Positions 35,603-43,961 are shown, counted from the first letter of the stretch. The stretch is DNA of 64,000 nt from an uncultured Acidobacteriaceae bacterium (GCA_903904755.1 CAIVDV010000005.1:1-64000), one strand, 5' to 3'. Program-made: numbers and translations. Notes: a model not told the origin generated them from the sequence alone.

Positions 35603-36076
35603 ATGCGAGACAGTGACCGGGTGCGCGATTATGTGAAGACGGCCTATATTGTGCCAGCACGCAGGTTGGGTGCGAGTACAGTGACGGTTCGGTCTGGGAA
35701 TATCTGCCGGGAGATGAACTGGGAGACGAAGAAGATGCCCCAGATCTGTTCTGCTCTGGCATCACAGAAGTTCGGAAACCAGGCGGGTACGGAGCTTGTG
35801 GCAAAGCAGGGGCCGCCCTCGGGCCAAAGCTCAACCGTAGAGTTCACCTATCGGATAAACAAGGAGACTGCGACAAGCGACGATGTGAGGAGTTCACAGG
35901 GGCCGGGAGCTGGGAGCGGCGTTCGCCTGATGGACCTTTGGGGGATCTTCGCGGATGGGTACAAGCAACTGGGCGGTGCAGAGGCGTTCATGCGCGCGGA
36001 GCGGGATGCCTGGGGACCAGACCCGTGGGAGAAGTTGGAGGCACAACGAGTTAAGGAATCACGAAAGGCGGAATGA
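35603..36076 (+). CDS. Putative antitoxin, partner of PIN toxin
   Basis: 157 residues, not assigned to a known antitoxin family. The N-terminal half has the pattern VPARRLGASTVTVRSGNIC, then PQICSALASQKF and GQSSTVEFTYRI. I have seen similar 'R-[AS]-G-[DN]..CSAL...KF' blocks in uncharacterised proteins linked to restriction or DNA-binding roles; this is memory, not a search. The C-terminal half (GVRLMDLWGIFADGYKQLGGAEAFMRAERDAW) may be the toxin-binding part. Its last 4 bp overlap the start of the PIN gene (ATGA), which is why it is called an antitoxin. Confidence 0.6.
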   Translation: MRDSDRVRDYVKTAYIVPARRLGASTVTVRSGNICREMNWETKKMPQICSALASQKFGNQAGTELVAKQGPPSGQSSTVEFTYRINKETATSDDVRSSQGPGAGSGVRLMDLWGIFADGYKQLGGAEAFMRAERDAWGPDPWEKLEAQRVKESRKAE

Positions 36077-36504
36077 AATTGAGCCGAATCTATTGGGACT
36101 CGATGCTTTTCGCTTATGTGATGGAAGGCAATCCAGCGTTTGGCCCGCAGGTGGATGCAATGCTGACTTCGCTGGTGGCACGTGGCGATACCTTATGTAC
36201 GAGCATTTTTGGCGTGGGTGAAGTCTTGACCGGGCCGAGGAAGCTGAAGGACACGACAACCGAGGCACGGTTGAAGAGCTTCTTCCTCAGCGGTGTGGTG
36301 GAGATATTGCCATTCACTATCGAGACGGCGGAACGCTTTGCCGGAATCCGGGCCGAAACGTGGGTGCACCCTGGAGATGCGATCCACTTGGCAAGTGCCG
36401 CCCTGGCAAAGGTGGATGTGTTTGTCACGAATGACAAGCAATTGCAGCGGTTGAAGGTGAGCGGGATTCAATTCATCGTTGGGCTCGACGGCAAACTGTT
36501 TTAA
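36073..36504 (+). CDS. PIN-domain toxin (VapC-like RNase)
   Basis: 143 residues. PIN acidic residues are visible: the opening IYWDSMLFAYVMEGN (first Asp), SIFGVGEVLTGP (Glu), HPGDAIHLASAAL (Asp) and VFVTNDKQLQ (Asp). The order is that of VapC-like endoribonucleases. It is translationally coupled to the gene before it by ATGA overlap. A third gene, the CPFC micro-protein, begins 10 bp later behind a strong ribosome binding site. Confidence 0.85.
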   Translation: MKLSRIYWDSMLFAYVMEGNPAFGPQVDAMLTSLVARGDTLCTSIFGVGEVLTGPRKLKDTTTEARLKSFFLSGVVEILPFTIETAERFAGIRAETWVHPGDAIHLASAALAKVDVFVTNDKQLQRLKVSGIQFIVGLDGKLF

Positions 36505-36514
36505 GGAGGTTGCC

Positions 36515-36733
36515 ATGGATTTTTATGTTTACCAAAACTGGCATCGAGAAAGAGCACGACTTCACCGCGGGGAATGTCGCCATTGTCGGGAGGGGCAAGG
36601 GAGCCAACCGGTGGACAGCGGTCGGAATGGGAAGTGGCACGGACCCATCGAAGAACGGAAGGCTGCGCAATTGCTGTTGGACTCATTTGGGTATGCCGAT
36701 GCAAAAGAGTGTCCGTTCTGCTGCCAAGAGTAG
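36515..36733 (+). CDS. Small CxxC / CPFC zinc-ribbon-like protein
   Basis: 72 residues from the ATG at 36515 with a near-perfect AAGGAGG. Two Cys pairs, ECRHCREGQG and ECPFCCQE at the end, suggest zinc binding. The block QPVDSGRNGKWHGP and the N-terminal YVYQNWHRERARLH resemble a widespread uncharacterised family of small proteins (typically beginning YxVYENW and ending CxFC). It lies 10 bp after the PIN toxin gene and may belong to the same transcript. The function is unknown. Confidence 0.75.
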   Translation: MDFYVYQNWHRERARLHRGECRHCREGQGSQPVDSGRNGKWHGPIEERKAAQLLLDSFGYADAKECPFCCQE

Positions 36734-36799
36734 CGTGCGCACCGGAGTGTGGCACTGTTTTTTGGAGACCGCTGCTAGAATCCGTAATGGGAGCGGCCA

Positions 36800-37321
36800 T
36801 TGAGCGTCAAAGCTATTTATCCCGGAACGTTTGACCCGCCGACGAACGGGCATCTTGACCTGATTCAGCGCGGGTCGATGTTGTTTGAGCATTTGACGGT
36901 GGCGATTTTGTCGAATCCGATCAAGAATCCGCTGTTTACTGTGCAGGAGCGGGTGGAGATGCTGCGGGAGTCGACGCGGCAGATTGAGAATGTGTCGGTG
37001 GCGACGTTTGACGGGCTGATGGTGGACTTTGCCCGGATGATTGGGGCTCATGCTGTGCTGCGCGGCATTCGAGCGATCTCCGATTATGAGTACGAGTTCC
37101 AGATGGCGCTGATGAATCGGCGGCTGGCGCCGGAGATTGAGACGGTCTTTTTGCAGCCGGCGGGTCGTTATTCGTTCGTGAGCTCGCGGATGGTGAAGGA
37201 AGTGTTCAGCTTTGGCGGGGACGTGGCGGGGCTGGTGCCGGCGAATGTGCTGAAGCGGCTGAAGAAGCAGGTACGGAAGCCGAGCGCCGCGATGCCGATT
37301 GTGACTGGCGAGCGGATGTAG
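36800..37321 (+). CDS. coaD: Pantetheine-phosphate adenylyltransferase
   Basis: 173 residues from a TTG start (SVKAIYPGTFDPPTNGHLDLI follows). It makes dephospho-CoA from ATP and 4'-phosphopantetheine. Diagnostic features: YPGTFDPPTNGH with the T/HxGH nucleotide motif, RGIRAISDYEYEFQMALMNRRL and the SSRMVKE block near residue 130. It is cytoplasmic and essential in most bacteria. The TTG is chosen because no in-frame ATG exists before the first conserved residues. Confidence 0.96.
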   Translation: MSVKAIYPGTFDPPTNGHLDLIQRGSMLFEHLTVAILSNPIKNPLFTVQERVEMLRESTRQIENVSVATFDGLMVDFARMIGAHAVLRGIRAISDYEYEFQMALMNRRLAPEIETVFLQPAGRYSFVSSRMVKEVFSFGGDVAGLVPANVLKRLKKQVRKPSAAMPIVTGERM

Positions 37322-37500
37322 AGGCAAACGAGGCGCCTTTGGCGGCGGGCCGATGGCAAACCTGATTCCGATGAAGCGCTTTCTGCGGTCATGCGGAGCG
37401 TAACTGGCACATCCTATAAGTTGATAGCCGCCGATGGGCGGGCGAAGCTGTGTCGGTTGTTGAGCCGCAGGAATCGCCGAGCTGTGGCGCTGGAGCGCGG
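37322..37500. other. Noncoding gap between coaD and the cell-wall amidase
   Basis: 179 bp without a supported gene. No clear promoter, terminator or repeat was recognised. A GTG-initiated extension of the amidase frame from 37450 is open but lacks protein-like sequence. Confidence 0.3.
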
Positions 37501-39621
37501 ATGAGTGTGTTGCGCAGGCCCGGAGTGGTGTGGCTGCTGGGGATTTGCCTGGCGGCGGGCTCGGCGTGCGCGCTGGAGCCGGATGCCAAGCCTCCGCAAC
37601 CGGGAGAGATTGGCTGGCAGCGGGCGGTGCGGCTGCGGACGCAACTGGAGGCGATGCCGGCGGAGCAGCGTACGGCGGAGCGATACCAGGAAGTGATGGA
37701 CGCCTTCCGGCAGGTGTACCGGCTGGACCCGAATATTGCGCGGGCTCCGCAGGCGGTGGCAGCGGTGGCGGATTTGCTGGTGGAGCGGGGCAAGCTGCTG
37801 CATGAGGATGGTGCGTTCCATGCGGCGATGCTGCAGTATGAGCTGCTGCGGAAGCAGTATCCGCATACGGATGATGCTGCTCTGGCGCTGTTGCTGGAGG
37901 CGGAGCTTTGCCGGGATGACTTGCGGGACAACGGATGCGCGCGGCAGAAGCTGTCGAGCGTGGTGGTGGCGTTCCCGAATACGAGCTTCAGCGAGCAGGC
38001 GGAGCTGGAGCTGAAGCAGTTGCCTGCGCCGAAGGCGGGCGAGCATGCGTATGTGACCGGGGCTGCGGAGATGGATGCGGCTCCGCTGTTGCCGCACGTG
38101 GACGCTGCGCCGAAGCTGCCGCCGGCGAGGCCGGAGATTGGGGCAGCACCGCGGCTGCCGCCGCTGCATCCACGGGCGGAGAGTGGGCCGGGGCCGGTGA
38201 ATGCTCCGGAGAGGGTGACGAACGCTGCTGCGCCGTCGCCGGATTTGGGCAGGATTCCGGATGCGGTTGAGGACGCTGGTGGGGATGCGGGCGGGCCGGT
38301 GCGGATTACGGGGATGCGGCACTGGTCGAATGCGACTTCGACGCGGATTGCGATTGATTTGACGGGGAAGGTGACGTACCAGGCGGTGCGGCTGAAGAAT
38401 CCTGACCGGATCTACTTTGACCTGCACGGGGCGCACCTGGCGGCGGGAACGCGGGGGCAGGTGACGGAGCAGGTGGATGACGGGTACCTGTCGCGGATAC
38501 GGTCGGCGCAGTTCAAGCCGGATGTGGTGCGCGTGGTGCTGGATGTGAGCGATGTGCTGGAGTACTCGGCGTTTTTGATGCCGAATCCGTGGCGGCTGAT
38601 TATTGATGTGCATGGGGCGGCGAGTGGGCCGAAAAAGACGCCGATGAGCGCGCCGGCGGTGCCGAAGCAGGATGCGCCGCTGATGGCGGAGGCGGGAGCG
38701 CAGGAGAATGGCAGGGACGGGAATGCCGATGTGGCGAAGCTGAGCACGGAGCCGGGACGTGTGGCGGCAACGCGGCTGCCGACGAGCCGGCCGGTGGTGG
38801 TGGGGACGGAGGAGGAGATTCCGCAGCCGGCGCTGGTGCTGGCCGGGGTGGCCAAGAAGGCGGGGAAGAACGGGAAAGCCGCGCCGCCGATACGGATTGT
38901 GATTGATGCCGGGCACGGCGGGCACGACAGCGGGACGCTGGGGCCGGGGGGCATTGAAGAGAAGGACGTGGTGCTGGATGTGGCGCTGCGGACGGGAAAG
39001 CTGCTGCACGAGAAGCTGGGTGCGGAGATTTTGTACACGCGGTCGGATGACACATTTGTGCCGCTGGAGACGCGGACTGCGATTGCCAACAGGGCTGGGG
39101 CGGATTTGTTTTTGTCAGTTCATGCGAATTCCAGCGACGAGGATGCGCGGGGAGTGGAGGCCTACTACCTGAACGCGACGGCGAATGCGCGGGCGGTGGC
39201 GATTGCGGAGCGGGAGAACAATGTGGCGGGGCACGAGGTGGGGCAGTTATCGGAGATGGTGCGGCGGATTTCGCTGAAGGAGCGGGTGGAGGAGTCGCGG
39301 GAGTTTGCGGCAGATGTGGACGCGAAGCTGTATGGGGCGCTGAAGGCGGGGAATCCGGGGCTGAAGGACCGCGGGGTGAAGAAGGCTCCGTTCATGGTGC
39401 TGATTGGGGCGCAGATGCCTGCGGTGCTGGCGGAGATCAGCTTTTTGACGAACAAGGACGATGCGAAGAAGCTGGCCAAGCCGGCGTACCGGCAGAAGAT
39501 AGCGGCGGCGCTGGAGGCGGGGGTGGAGCGTTATGTGCGGACGCGGAAGCCTGTGGTGCCTCGAAGCCGGTTCCAGGGGACGACGGAAGTTGCGATGGCG
39601 GGGGAGCGGGGCGGGAAGTAG
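37501..39621 (+). CDS. N-acetylmuramoyl-L-alanine amidase with TPR-like and AMIN domains
   Basis: 706 residues from the ATG at 37501 (MSVLRRPGVVWLLG), with GGAG upstream. A signal peptide (about 1-24) is followed by a TPR-like helical region (about 30-180), a Pro-rich linker, an AMIN domain (about 265-370, VKNPDRIYFDLHGAHL-type, here LKNPDRIYFDLHG), a second linker and an Amidase_3 domain (about 455-690). The zinc ligands are the His of DAGHGGHD, the Glu of IEEKD and the His of SVHANS; the catalytic Glu is in LAEISFLTN. It cuts peptide stems from peptidoglycan in the periplasm, as AmiC does during cell division. Confidence 0.93.
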   Translation: MSVLRRPGVVWLLGICLAAGSACALEPDAKPPQPGEIGWQRAVRLRTQLEAMPAEQRTAERYQEVMDAFRQVYRLDPNIARAPQAVAAVADLLVERGKLLHEDGAFHAAMLQYELLRKQYPHTDDAALALLLEAELCRDDLRDNGCARQKLSSVVVAFPNTSFSEQAELELKQLPAPKAGEHAYVTGAAEMDAAPLLPHVDAAPKLPPARPEIGAAPRLPPLHPRAESGPGPVNAPERVTNAAAPSPDLGRIPDAVEDAGGDAGGPVRITGMRHWSNATSTRIAIDLTGKVTYQAVRLKNPDRIYFDLHGAHLAAGTRGQVTEQVDDGYLSRIRSAQFKPDVVRVVLDVSDVLEYSAFLMPNPWRLIIDVHGAASGPKKTPMSAPAVPKQDAPLMAEAGAQENGRDGNADVAKLSTEPGRVAATRLPTSRPVVVGTEEEIPQPALVLAGVAKKAGKNGKAAPPIRIVIDAGHGGHDSGTLGPGGIEEKDVVLDVALRTGKLLHEKLGAEILYTRSDDTFVPLETRTAIANRAGADLFLSVHANSSDEDARGVEAYYLNATANARAVAIAERENNVAGHEVGQLSEMVRRISLKERVEESREFAADVDAKLYGALKAGNPGLKDRGVKKAPFMVLIGAQMPAVLAEISFLTNKDDAKKLAKPAYRQKIAAALEAGVERYVRTRKPVVPRSRFQGTTEVAMAGERGGK

Positions 39622-39636
39622 GGGCGGGGTTGGTGT

Positions 39637-39690
39637 TTAGCGAGTTAGCTGCGGCTGCGTTGCGATAGCAGGTTAGCAAGTTAGCGGGAG
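39637..39690. repeat. GTTAGC repeat cluster
   Basis: TTAGCGAGTTAGCTGCGG (39638-39655) is followed by ATAGCAGGTTAGCAAGTTAGCGGG (described in parts, 39665-39688), CTAGCGG (39708-39714) and GTTAGCC (39770-39776). Same family as the clusters at 12187 and 15041. It fills the gap between two convergent genes. Confidence 0.75.
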
Positions 39691-39783
39691 CTGTGGGTCT
39701 CGGGGGCTAGCGGCCCTGGGGGCAGAGATCAAGCTGCGATCGATGACGGCCGTGAGAATCAGCCCGCGGGTTAGCCGGAAGCG

Positions 39784-40635
39784 CTATTTGGGGGCGATGA
39801 CCTGGAGAAGGACGAGTTGCTTGGAGCGGTCGCGGAAGATCTCGACCTGGACGGGTTTGCCTTCGGAGGAGCGGAGGGCGCGTTCCCAGTCAGAGACGGT
39901 GGCGATGGTGTCTGGACCGACCTGGAGGATGACATCGCGGGGTTTGAGGCCGGCGGCGAAGGCGGCGCTTTTGCTGGCGACGCTCTTGATGACCAGGCCT
40001 GAGGAGACGCCTAGGATTTCCGCGGTTTGCGGGGCGAGGGGCTCAACCAGCGCGCCGACGTTGAGGGAGTGGCCCATGGACCAGAGGTGGAAGCCGGCGG
40101 GGGCGTCGGGCGAGGCGGCACCGGAGACGAAGCCGAAGGCGGGGGCGGAGTAGCCGCCGCTGCCGATTTCCTGGCGGGCCTGCTCCTGGACCTTGCGGCG
40201 GTCGGCCATTTGCACGGAGACGGTTTGGCGTGCGCCGTCGCGGCTGATGACGAGCTCGACCTTGTGGCCGATAGCAACTTCGTGGAGGAGCTTGCGGAGC
40301 TGGTCAGCGGACTGGATGCGGCTGCCGTTGAGCTGGAGAATGACATCGTGGACGCGCAGGCCGACCTTGGCGGCGGGGGCGTCGTGGTCGAGGAGGGTGA
40401 TTTCCGCACCCTGGGGCGAGCCGAGGCGGAGTGCCTGGGCGCGCTCGGAGTCAACATCGCCGAGGTAGACGCCGAGGTATCCCTGGGAGGCGGTGCGGAG
40501 GAGCAGGGGGGTGGTTTCGTCGGTGAGGGTGTGGAGCTGGAGGGCCTGTGCGCAGGCGAGTGTTGCGCCGGCAAGGAGGATGGTCCCAGCGAGGAGGATT
40601 TTCGTATTTCCCATTGGCCTCAAAAAGTTCTTCAT
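39784..40635 (-). CDS. Exported PDZ-domain protein of the sigma/anti-sigma operon
   Basis: 283 residues from the ATG at 40635 (MKNFLRPMGNTKILLAG), preceded by GGAG 8 nt upstream. It has a signal peptide (about 1-30, ending LACAQA) and two PDZ domains: about 50-135 (QGYLGVYLGDVDS, VGLRVHDVILQLNGSRI) and about 195-280 (GLVIKSVASKSAAFAAGLKPRDVILQVG). No protease residues are seen, so it is a periplasmic peptide-binding protein rather than DegP. It is the last gene of a sigma factor, anti-sigma factor, PDZ protein operon, pointing to an envelope-stress role. Confidence 0.85.
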   Translation of the reverse strand: MKNFLRPMGNTKILLAGTILLAGATLACAQALQLHTLTDETTPLLLRTASQGYLGVYLGDVDSERAQALRLGSPQGAEITLLDHDAPAAKVGLRVHDVILQLNGSRIQSADQLRKLLHEVAIGHKVELVISRDGARQTVSVQMADRRKVQEQARQEIGSGGYSAPAFGFVSGAASPDAPAGFHLWSMGHSLNVGALVEPLAPQTAEILGVSSGLVIKSVASKSAAFAAGLKPRDVILQVGPDTIATVSDWERALRSSEGKPVQVEIFRDRSKQLVLLQVIAPK

Positions 40636-40747
40636 TGGTACTGCTCCCGCCCACTTTGCCTGGCTCTTACTCTTCTTGTTTCCCTGTCTTGTGGGACGCG
40701 GGAGGGGGAAGAAGGTGAGACATGGCGGCAGCGGGCTGCCTGTGCAT

Positions 40748-41776
40748 TTACTGTACTTCGGAAACGCGTCGCAACACCATACGGGAGGTGTTACGAATTT
40801 GGGAATTCTGGTCAGAAAGTGCAACTGTGGAGAGGACCTGACGGACGCTGGTGTCTGCCTCGACCGGCTGCAGGATGCTGATGGCCTGGGAACGAACGCG
40901 GGAGTCGGGGTCGTTCATCAGGGTTTCCAGAATGGCGTCGCGAACCTGCATGTCCTCTTCGACGAAGGGCTCAAGGCCCTGGAGCGCCTTGGAGCGGACC
41001 TGGGCGCTGCGGTCGTAGCGGAGGGCAACCATGAGAGCCTCGCGGATGCCGGTGCCCTGCATATCGGCCTGGCGGCAGGCGTGGCCGGCGCGGCACTCAT
41101 CGGCGAGCAGCGCGATGGAGTCGTTGCGGACGTTGGAGCTGGAGGCGTTTTGCGAGGCCACCATGAGGAGCTGGCGGATTTGGGGATCGTCGAGGGAGCC
41201 GCGAAGCTGGCGGGGTTCGACCTGGTTGTAGCTGACCTCGACCTGCTCAGAGTTGGGCTGGCGGACGATGCGGGAGACGCTGGAGATTTGCGGGATGGAT
41301 TCGGAGACGGTGCCCTGGGGGCTGCCGGCTACGTCGGATGCGGCGACGGGAAGGGCAACGGGCTGGGCGGCGGCGAGCTGGGCTGCCTGGCGCTGGGCGT
41401 GACGCTGAGAAAGCTGGAAGCCGACGACTGAGCCCATGCCGATGCCGGCGACGAGCAGAAGGGCTGCCGCGGCGGGAGCGGCCTGGAGGCTGCCGGCGGT
41501 GCGGGTGAACCACTGGGCAAGACGCTGATACCAGCGCAGCGGAGGCAAGGAGTCGAGGGCTTCGTCGAGCCGGGCGCGGGAACGGGCGACGAGGTTGGGG
41601 CTGGGCTCCTCGACAGGCCAGCAGTCGGCGAGGGTCTTGATTGCCTGGAGGCGGGCATTCTCCTGGCGGCAGTCGGCGCAGCCAGCCAGGTGTAGCTCAA
41701 GCTGATGACGCTGGTCATCGGCGAGTTCGCCGTAGGCGGCCAATGCGATGTTCTGATGGCTCTGATTGCAATTCAT
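40748..41776 (-). CDS. Anti-sigma factor: zinc-finger plus HEAT repeats
   Basis: 342 residues from the ATG at 41776 (MNCNQSHQNIALAAYGEL). The zf-HC2 motif is H-x3-C-x2-C in LELHLAGCADCRQE (about residues 26-39). A single membrane helix is at about 100-120 (APAAAALLLVAGIGMGSVVGF). The periplasmic part contains HEAT-like repeats (RKALQGLEPFVEEDMQVRDAILETLMNDPDSRVRSQAISIL-type, cited in part). ECF sigma factors are held by the zinc-finger domain. It lies 107 bp downstream of the sigma gene. An in-frame TTG at 41800 is possible. Confidence 0.88.
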   Translation of the reverse strand: MNCNQSHQNIALAAYGELADDQRHQLELHLAGCADCRQENARLQAIKTLADCWPVEEPSPNLVARSRARLDEALDSLPPLRWYQRLAQWFTRTAGSLQAAPAAAALLLVAGIGMGSVVGFQLSQRHAQRQAAQLAAAQPVALPVAASDVAGSPQGTVSESIPQISSVSRIVRQPNSEQVEVSYNQVEPRQLRGSLDDPQIRQLLMVASQNASSSNVRNDSIALLADECRAGHACRQADMQGTGIREALMVALRYDRSAQVRSKALQGLEPFVEEDMQVRDAILETLMNDPDSRVRSQAISILQPVEADTSVRQVLSTVALSDQNSQIRNTSRMVLRRVSEVQ

Positions 41777-41883
41777 GGTGTACGTCCTGTCTTGCCTCAA
41801 AAGGTGTTGCGTTGTTGCCTTGGCCCTGGGTTGCCTTGTTGCCGGGGCTTGGGCCCCTGGCTGGCGAACTCTCGTGGCCGGAA

Positions 41884-42600
41884 TTATCGCAAGCCCGCGA
41901 GTTGCGCGCGGAGCTTTTTGGTAGCGCGGAAGAGGGTGTTCTTGGCGGTCTCTTCCGTGGTGTGGAGCATGTCTCCGATGGTGCGGAGGCGGAGTCCCTG
42001 GTAGTGCTTGAGTTCAAAGACCATGCGCTCGCGGGGGGTGAGTTTGTCGAGAGCCTGGTGGATGGATTCGCCGAGGGCCTTGCGTTCGAGCTCGCGGGCG
42101 GGGTTGGAGAAAGAACGATCGTCAGAGACCGATGCCATGAGGTCGATTTCGTCGCCGGAGTTGTCGAGGACGACGGCGGAGTCTTCACGCCGGGTTTTGC
42201 GGCGGCGCATCTGGTCGAGGCAGAGGTTGGTGACGATGCGGTAGATCCAGGTGTAGAAGGAGCACTCAAAGCGGAAGTTGCCGAGGTAGCGGTAGGCTTT
42301 GAGGAATGCCTCCTGATAGATGTCTTCGGCGTCCTGCTCGCTGCCGGTGAGATGAAGGGCGAGACGGAGGACCTGATGCTCGTATTGGCGGACGAGAGAG
42401 TCAAAGGCGGCACGCGAGCCGGCCTGCGCTTCGCGGATGAGTTCCATCTCGGTGGCACGTTCGCGGAGCCGCTCTTCGGAGTCGGGTTCGCGTCGGCGGT
42501 CTCTGGTAGTCGCGGCCATGCCTCGTGAGGATTGTACCCCGAGGGTGGGTGACCATGCTGCGCCTGCCGAGGCAGGGAGGGGAAGTGCGTCTGTTGCCAT
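41884..42600 (-). CDS. ECF RNA polymerase sigma factor (RpoE-like)
   Basis: 238 residues from the ATG at 42600, which has GGAG 9 nt upstream; an internal ATG at 42519 would give 211 residues but its GAGG is too close. Sigma region 2 is seen in AFDSLVRQYEHQVLRLALHLTGSEQDAEDIYQEAFLKAYR (in part) with YTWIYRIVTNLCLDQMRRRK; region 4 in LDKLTPRERMVFELKHYQGLRLRTIGDML. It directs polymerase to its own regulon, likely including this operon. It is the first of three leftward genes. Confidence 0.92.
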   Translation of the reverse strand: MATDALPLPASAGAAWSPTLGVQSSRGMAATTRDRRREPDSEERLRERATEMELIREAQAGSRAAFDSLVRQYEHQVLRLALHLTGSEQDAEDIYQEAFLKAYRYLGNFRFECSFYTWIYRIVTNLCLDQMRRRKTRREDSAVVLDNSGDEIDLMASVSDDRSFSNPARELERKALGESIHQALDKLTPRERMVFELKHYQGLRLRTIGDMLHTTEETAKNTLFRATKKLRAQLAGLR

Positions 42601-42752
42601 GTGCGTAATCTCCGGAGCAAACGCTGGTGTCGACAGTGAGATAGACGGTTTTTGGGGTGGGAGGTGAGCACGGGAGAAATTTTGGACTTGCGGTGCGGGT
42701 GGTTGGGGAATCCACAACGGGGATGGCGGCGGGGCGGATAGAATCAAACGCG

Positions 42753-43397
42753 ATGAGCGCGAGTTTGTTTCCCCAGGAAGCCGAAGGAAAGTCCACGCAA
42801 GAGATGGTGGTAGCCCACTGCGACGGAGGTTCGCGGGGCAACCCGGGGCCGGCCGGCTATGGCGCGGTGATTGAAGACATGCAGGGCCGTGTGATTGGGC
42901 GGCTGAGCGAGTTCCTGGGCAAGCGGACGAACAACTTTGCCGAGTATGCGGGGCTGCTGGGGGTGCTGGAGTGGTGCCTGAAGAACGGCTACCGGCGGCT
43001 GCGGGTGGTGGCTGACAGCGAACTGATGGTGAAGCAGATGCAGGGCAAGTACCGGGTGAACAGCCCGGATTTGCGGCCGTTGTGGGAGGAGGCGCGGAAG
43101 CGGGCGGGGCAACTGGAGCGGTTTGAGATACACCACACGCTGCGGGGCGGGAACAAGGAAGCGGACCAACTGGCGAATGACGCGATGGACCGGGGGATGG
43201 GGCGGGTACCGGCTGGGGCGGCGGCGACTGGAGCAGGTGCTGGTGGGGTGCGGACGGGGAGTGCTGGGCCAATGGCGGCGAAGGCGGCAGTGAAGGCACC
43301 GCGGGTGGTGCTGGAGGGGTTTGTGAAGAATGGGGTGGTGCATATCCTGGAGGGCGAGTTGCCGGAGGGGATATTTGTGAAGATTGTGCGGGAGTGA
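42753..43397 (+). CDS. RNase HI-family protein with C-terminal DUF104-like module
   Basis: 214 residues from the ATG at 42753. The RNase H fold and catalytic carboxylates are present: HCDGGSRGNPGPAGYGA (Asp), NNFAEYAGLLGVLEW (Glu), VVADSELMVKQMQGKY (Asp) and GNKEADQLANDAMD (Asp). It cuts RNA in RNA-DNA hybrids. After a Gly/Ala-rich linker (about 150-182) comes a small module (VVLEGFVKNGVVHILEG plus LPEGIFVKIV) that resembles DUF104/AF2212-like antitoxin domains. This fusion is unusual and may tie the enzyme to a partner or to nucleic acid. Confidence 0.85.
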   Translation: MSASLFPQEAEGKSTQEMVVAHCDGGSRGNPGPAGYGAVIEDMQGRVIGRLSEFLGKRTNNFAEYAGLLGVLEWCLKNGYRRLRVVADSELMVKQMQGKYRVNSPDLRPLWEEARKRAGQLERFEIHHTLRGGNKEADQLANDAMDRGMGRVPAGAAATGAGAGGVRTGSAGPMAAKAAVKAPRVVLEGFVKNGVVHILEGELPEGIFVKIVRE

Positions 43398-43550
43398 GAG
43401 GCAGCTTCCAGCTATTCGCTGGGTTGAGATGCGCTCGAGTACGGTGGGCTGCCGTGGGATTGGTGAGTCCCACATCTCCCGTTAGAAGAGGCCGGTAGAT
43501 TTGGGGCACCCTGGGTGGTTTGGGTTGGGAGATTTCTTCGGGGCGGAGTT
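43398..43550. repeat. Degenerate palindromic repeats after the RNase H gene
   Basis: Contains TGCGCTCGAG (a half copy of family B near 43425), GTGGGA-ttggtgag-TCCCAC (43454-43473) and a GGGGCACCC tag (43503-43511) as in family A. No gene is supported. Confidence 0.5.
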
Positions 43551-43654
43551 CCTTACTTTTCTTAGATTTCAATACTTATCGCGCGGACCCTTACATTTTG
43601 CAATAATCCTTACTTTTTCGGTAAAGTAAGGATAGTGGGGTAGATGTAAGGAGG
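43551..43654 (+). promoter_or_regulatory. Operator array of the AbrB/PIN module
   Basis: A perfect 11-bp inverted repeat, ATCCTTACTTT (43606-43616) and AAAGTAAGGAT (43623-43633), lies just before the AbrB-type antitoxin gene. Further CCTTAC half sites occur at 43551 and 43590, and a TGTAAGGA at 43645. The region is AT-rich against its neighbours. This is the expected site for self-repression by the antitoxin-toxin complex. Confidence 0.8.
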
Positions 43655-43658
43655 GGTG

Positions 43659-43961
43659 ATGGCGCTGGCGAAGGTGACGAGCAAGGGGCAGATTACGATT
43701 CCTGCGGAGGTTCGGGCGGAGCTGGGGTTGAAGGCTGGGGATTCTGTGATGTTTTACCGGAATCCTGTTGGCGGGTATTGGGTTCTGGCGAGGACCAAGT
43801 CGATTCGGGATTTGAAGGGGCAATTTCCGAAGGTGAACCGGGTGGTGAGCCTGGAGGAGATGGACGAGGCGATTGCCCGTGGAGCAGCCGGGCTGCCTGA
43901 GCCGGACGAAAGGGACGCGGCGGTTGGGGCGGGCAAGATGGCCGAGGTGGATGCGGCGTGA
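43659..43961 (+). CDS. AbrB/MazE-type antitoxin
   Basis: 100 residues from the ATG at 43659 behind AAGGAGG. The swapped-hairpin AbrB domain is clear: ALAKVTSKGQITIPAEVRAELGLKAGDSVMFY (in part). The C-terminal half (KSIRDLKGQFPKVNRVVSLEEMDEAIARGA) is the usual toxin-binding region. It overlaps the PIN toxin gene by 4 bp (GTGA). It should bind the palindrome at 43606-43633 and repress the operon. Confidence 0.92.
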   Translation: MALAKVTSKGQITIPAEVRAELGLKAGDSVMFYRNPVGGYWVLARTKSIRDLKGQFPKVNRVVSLEEMDEAIARGAAGLPEPDERDAAVGAGKMAEVDAA

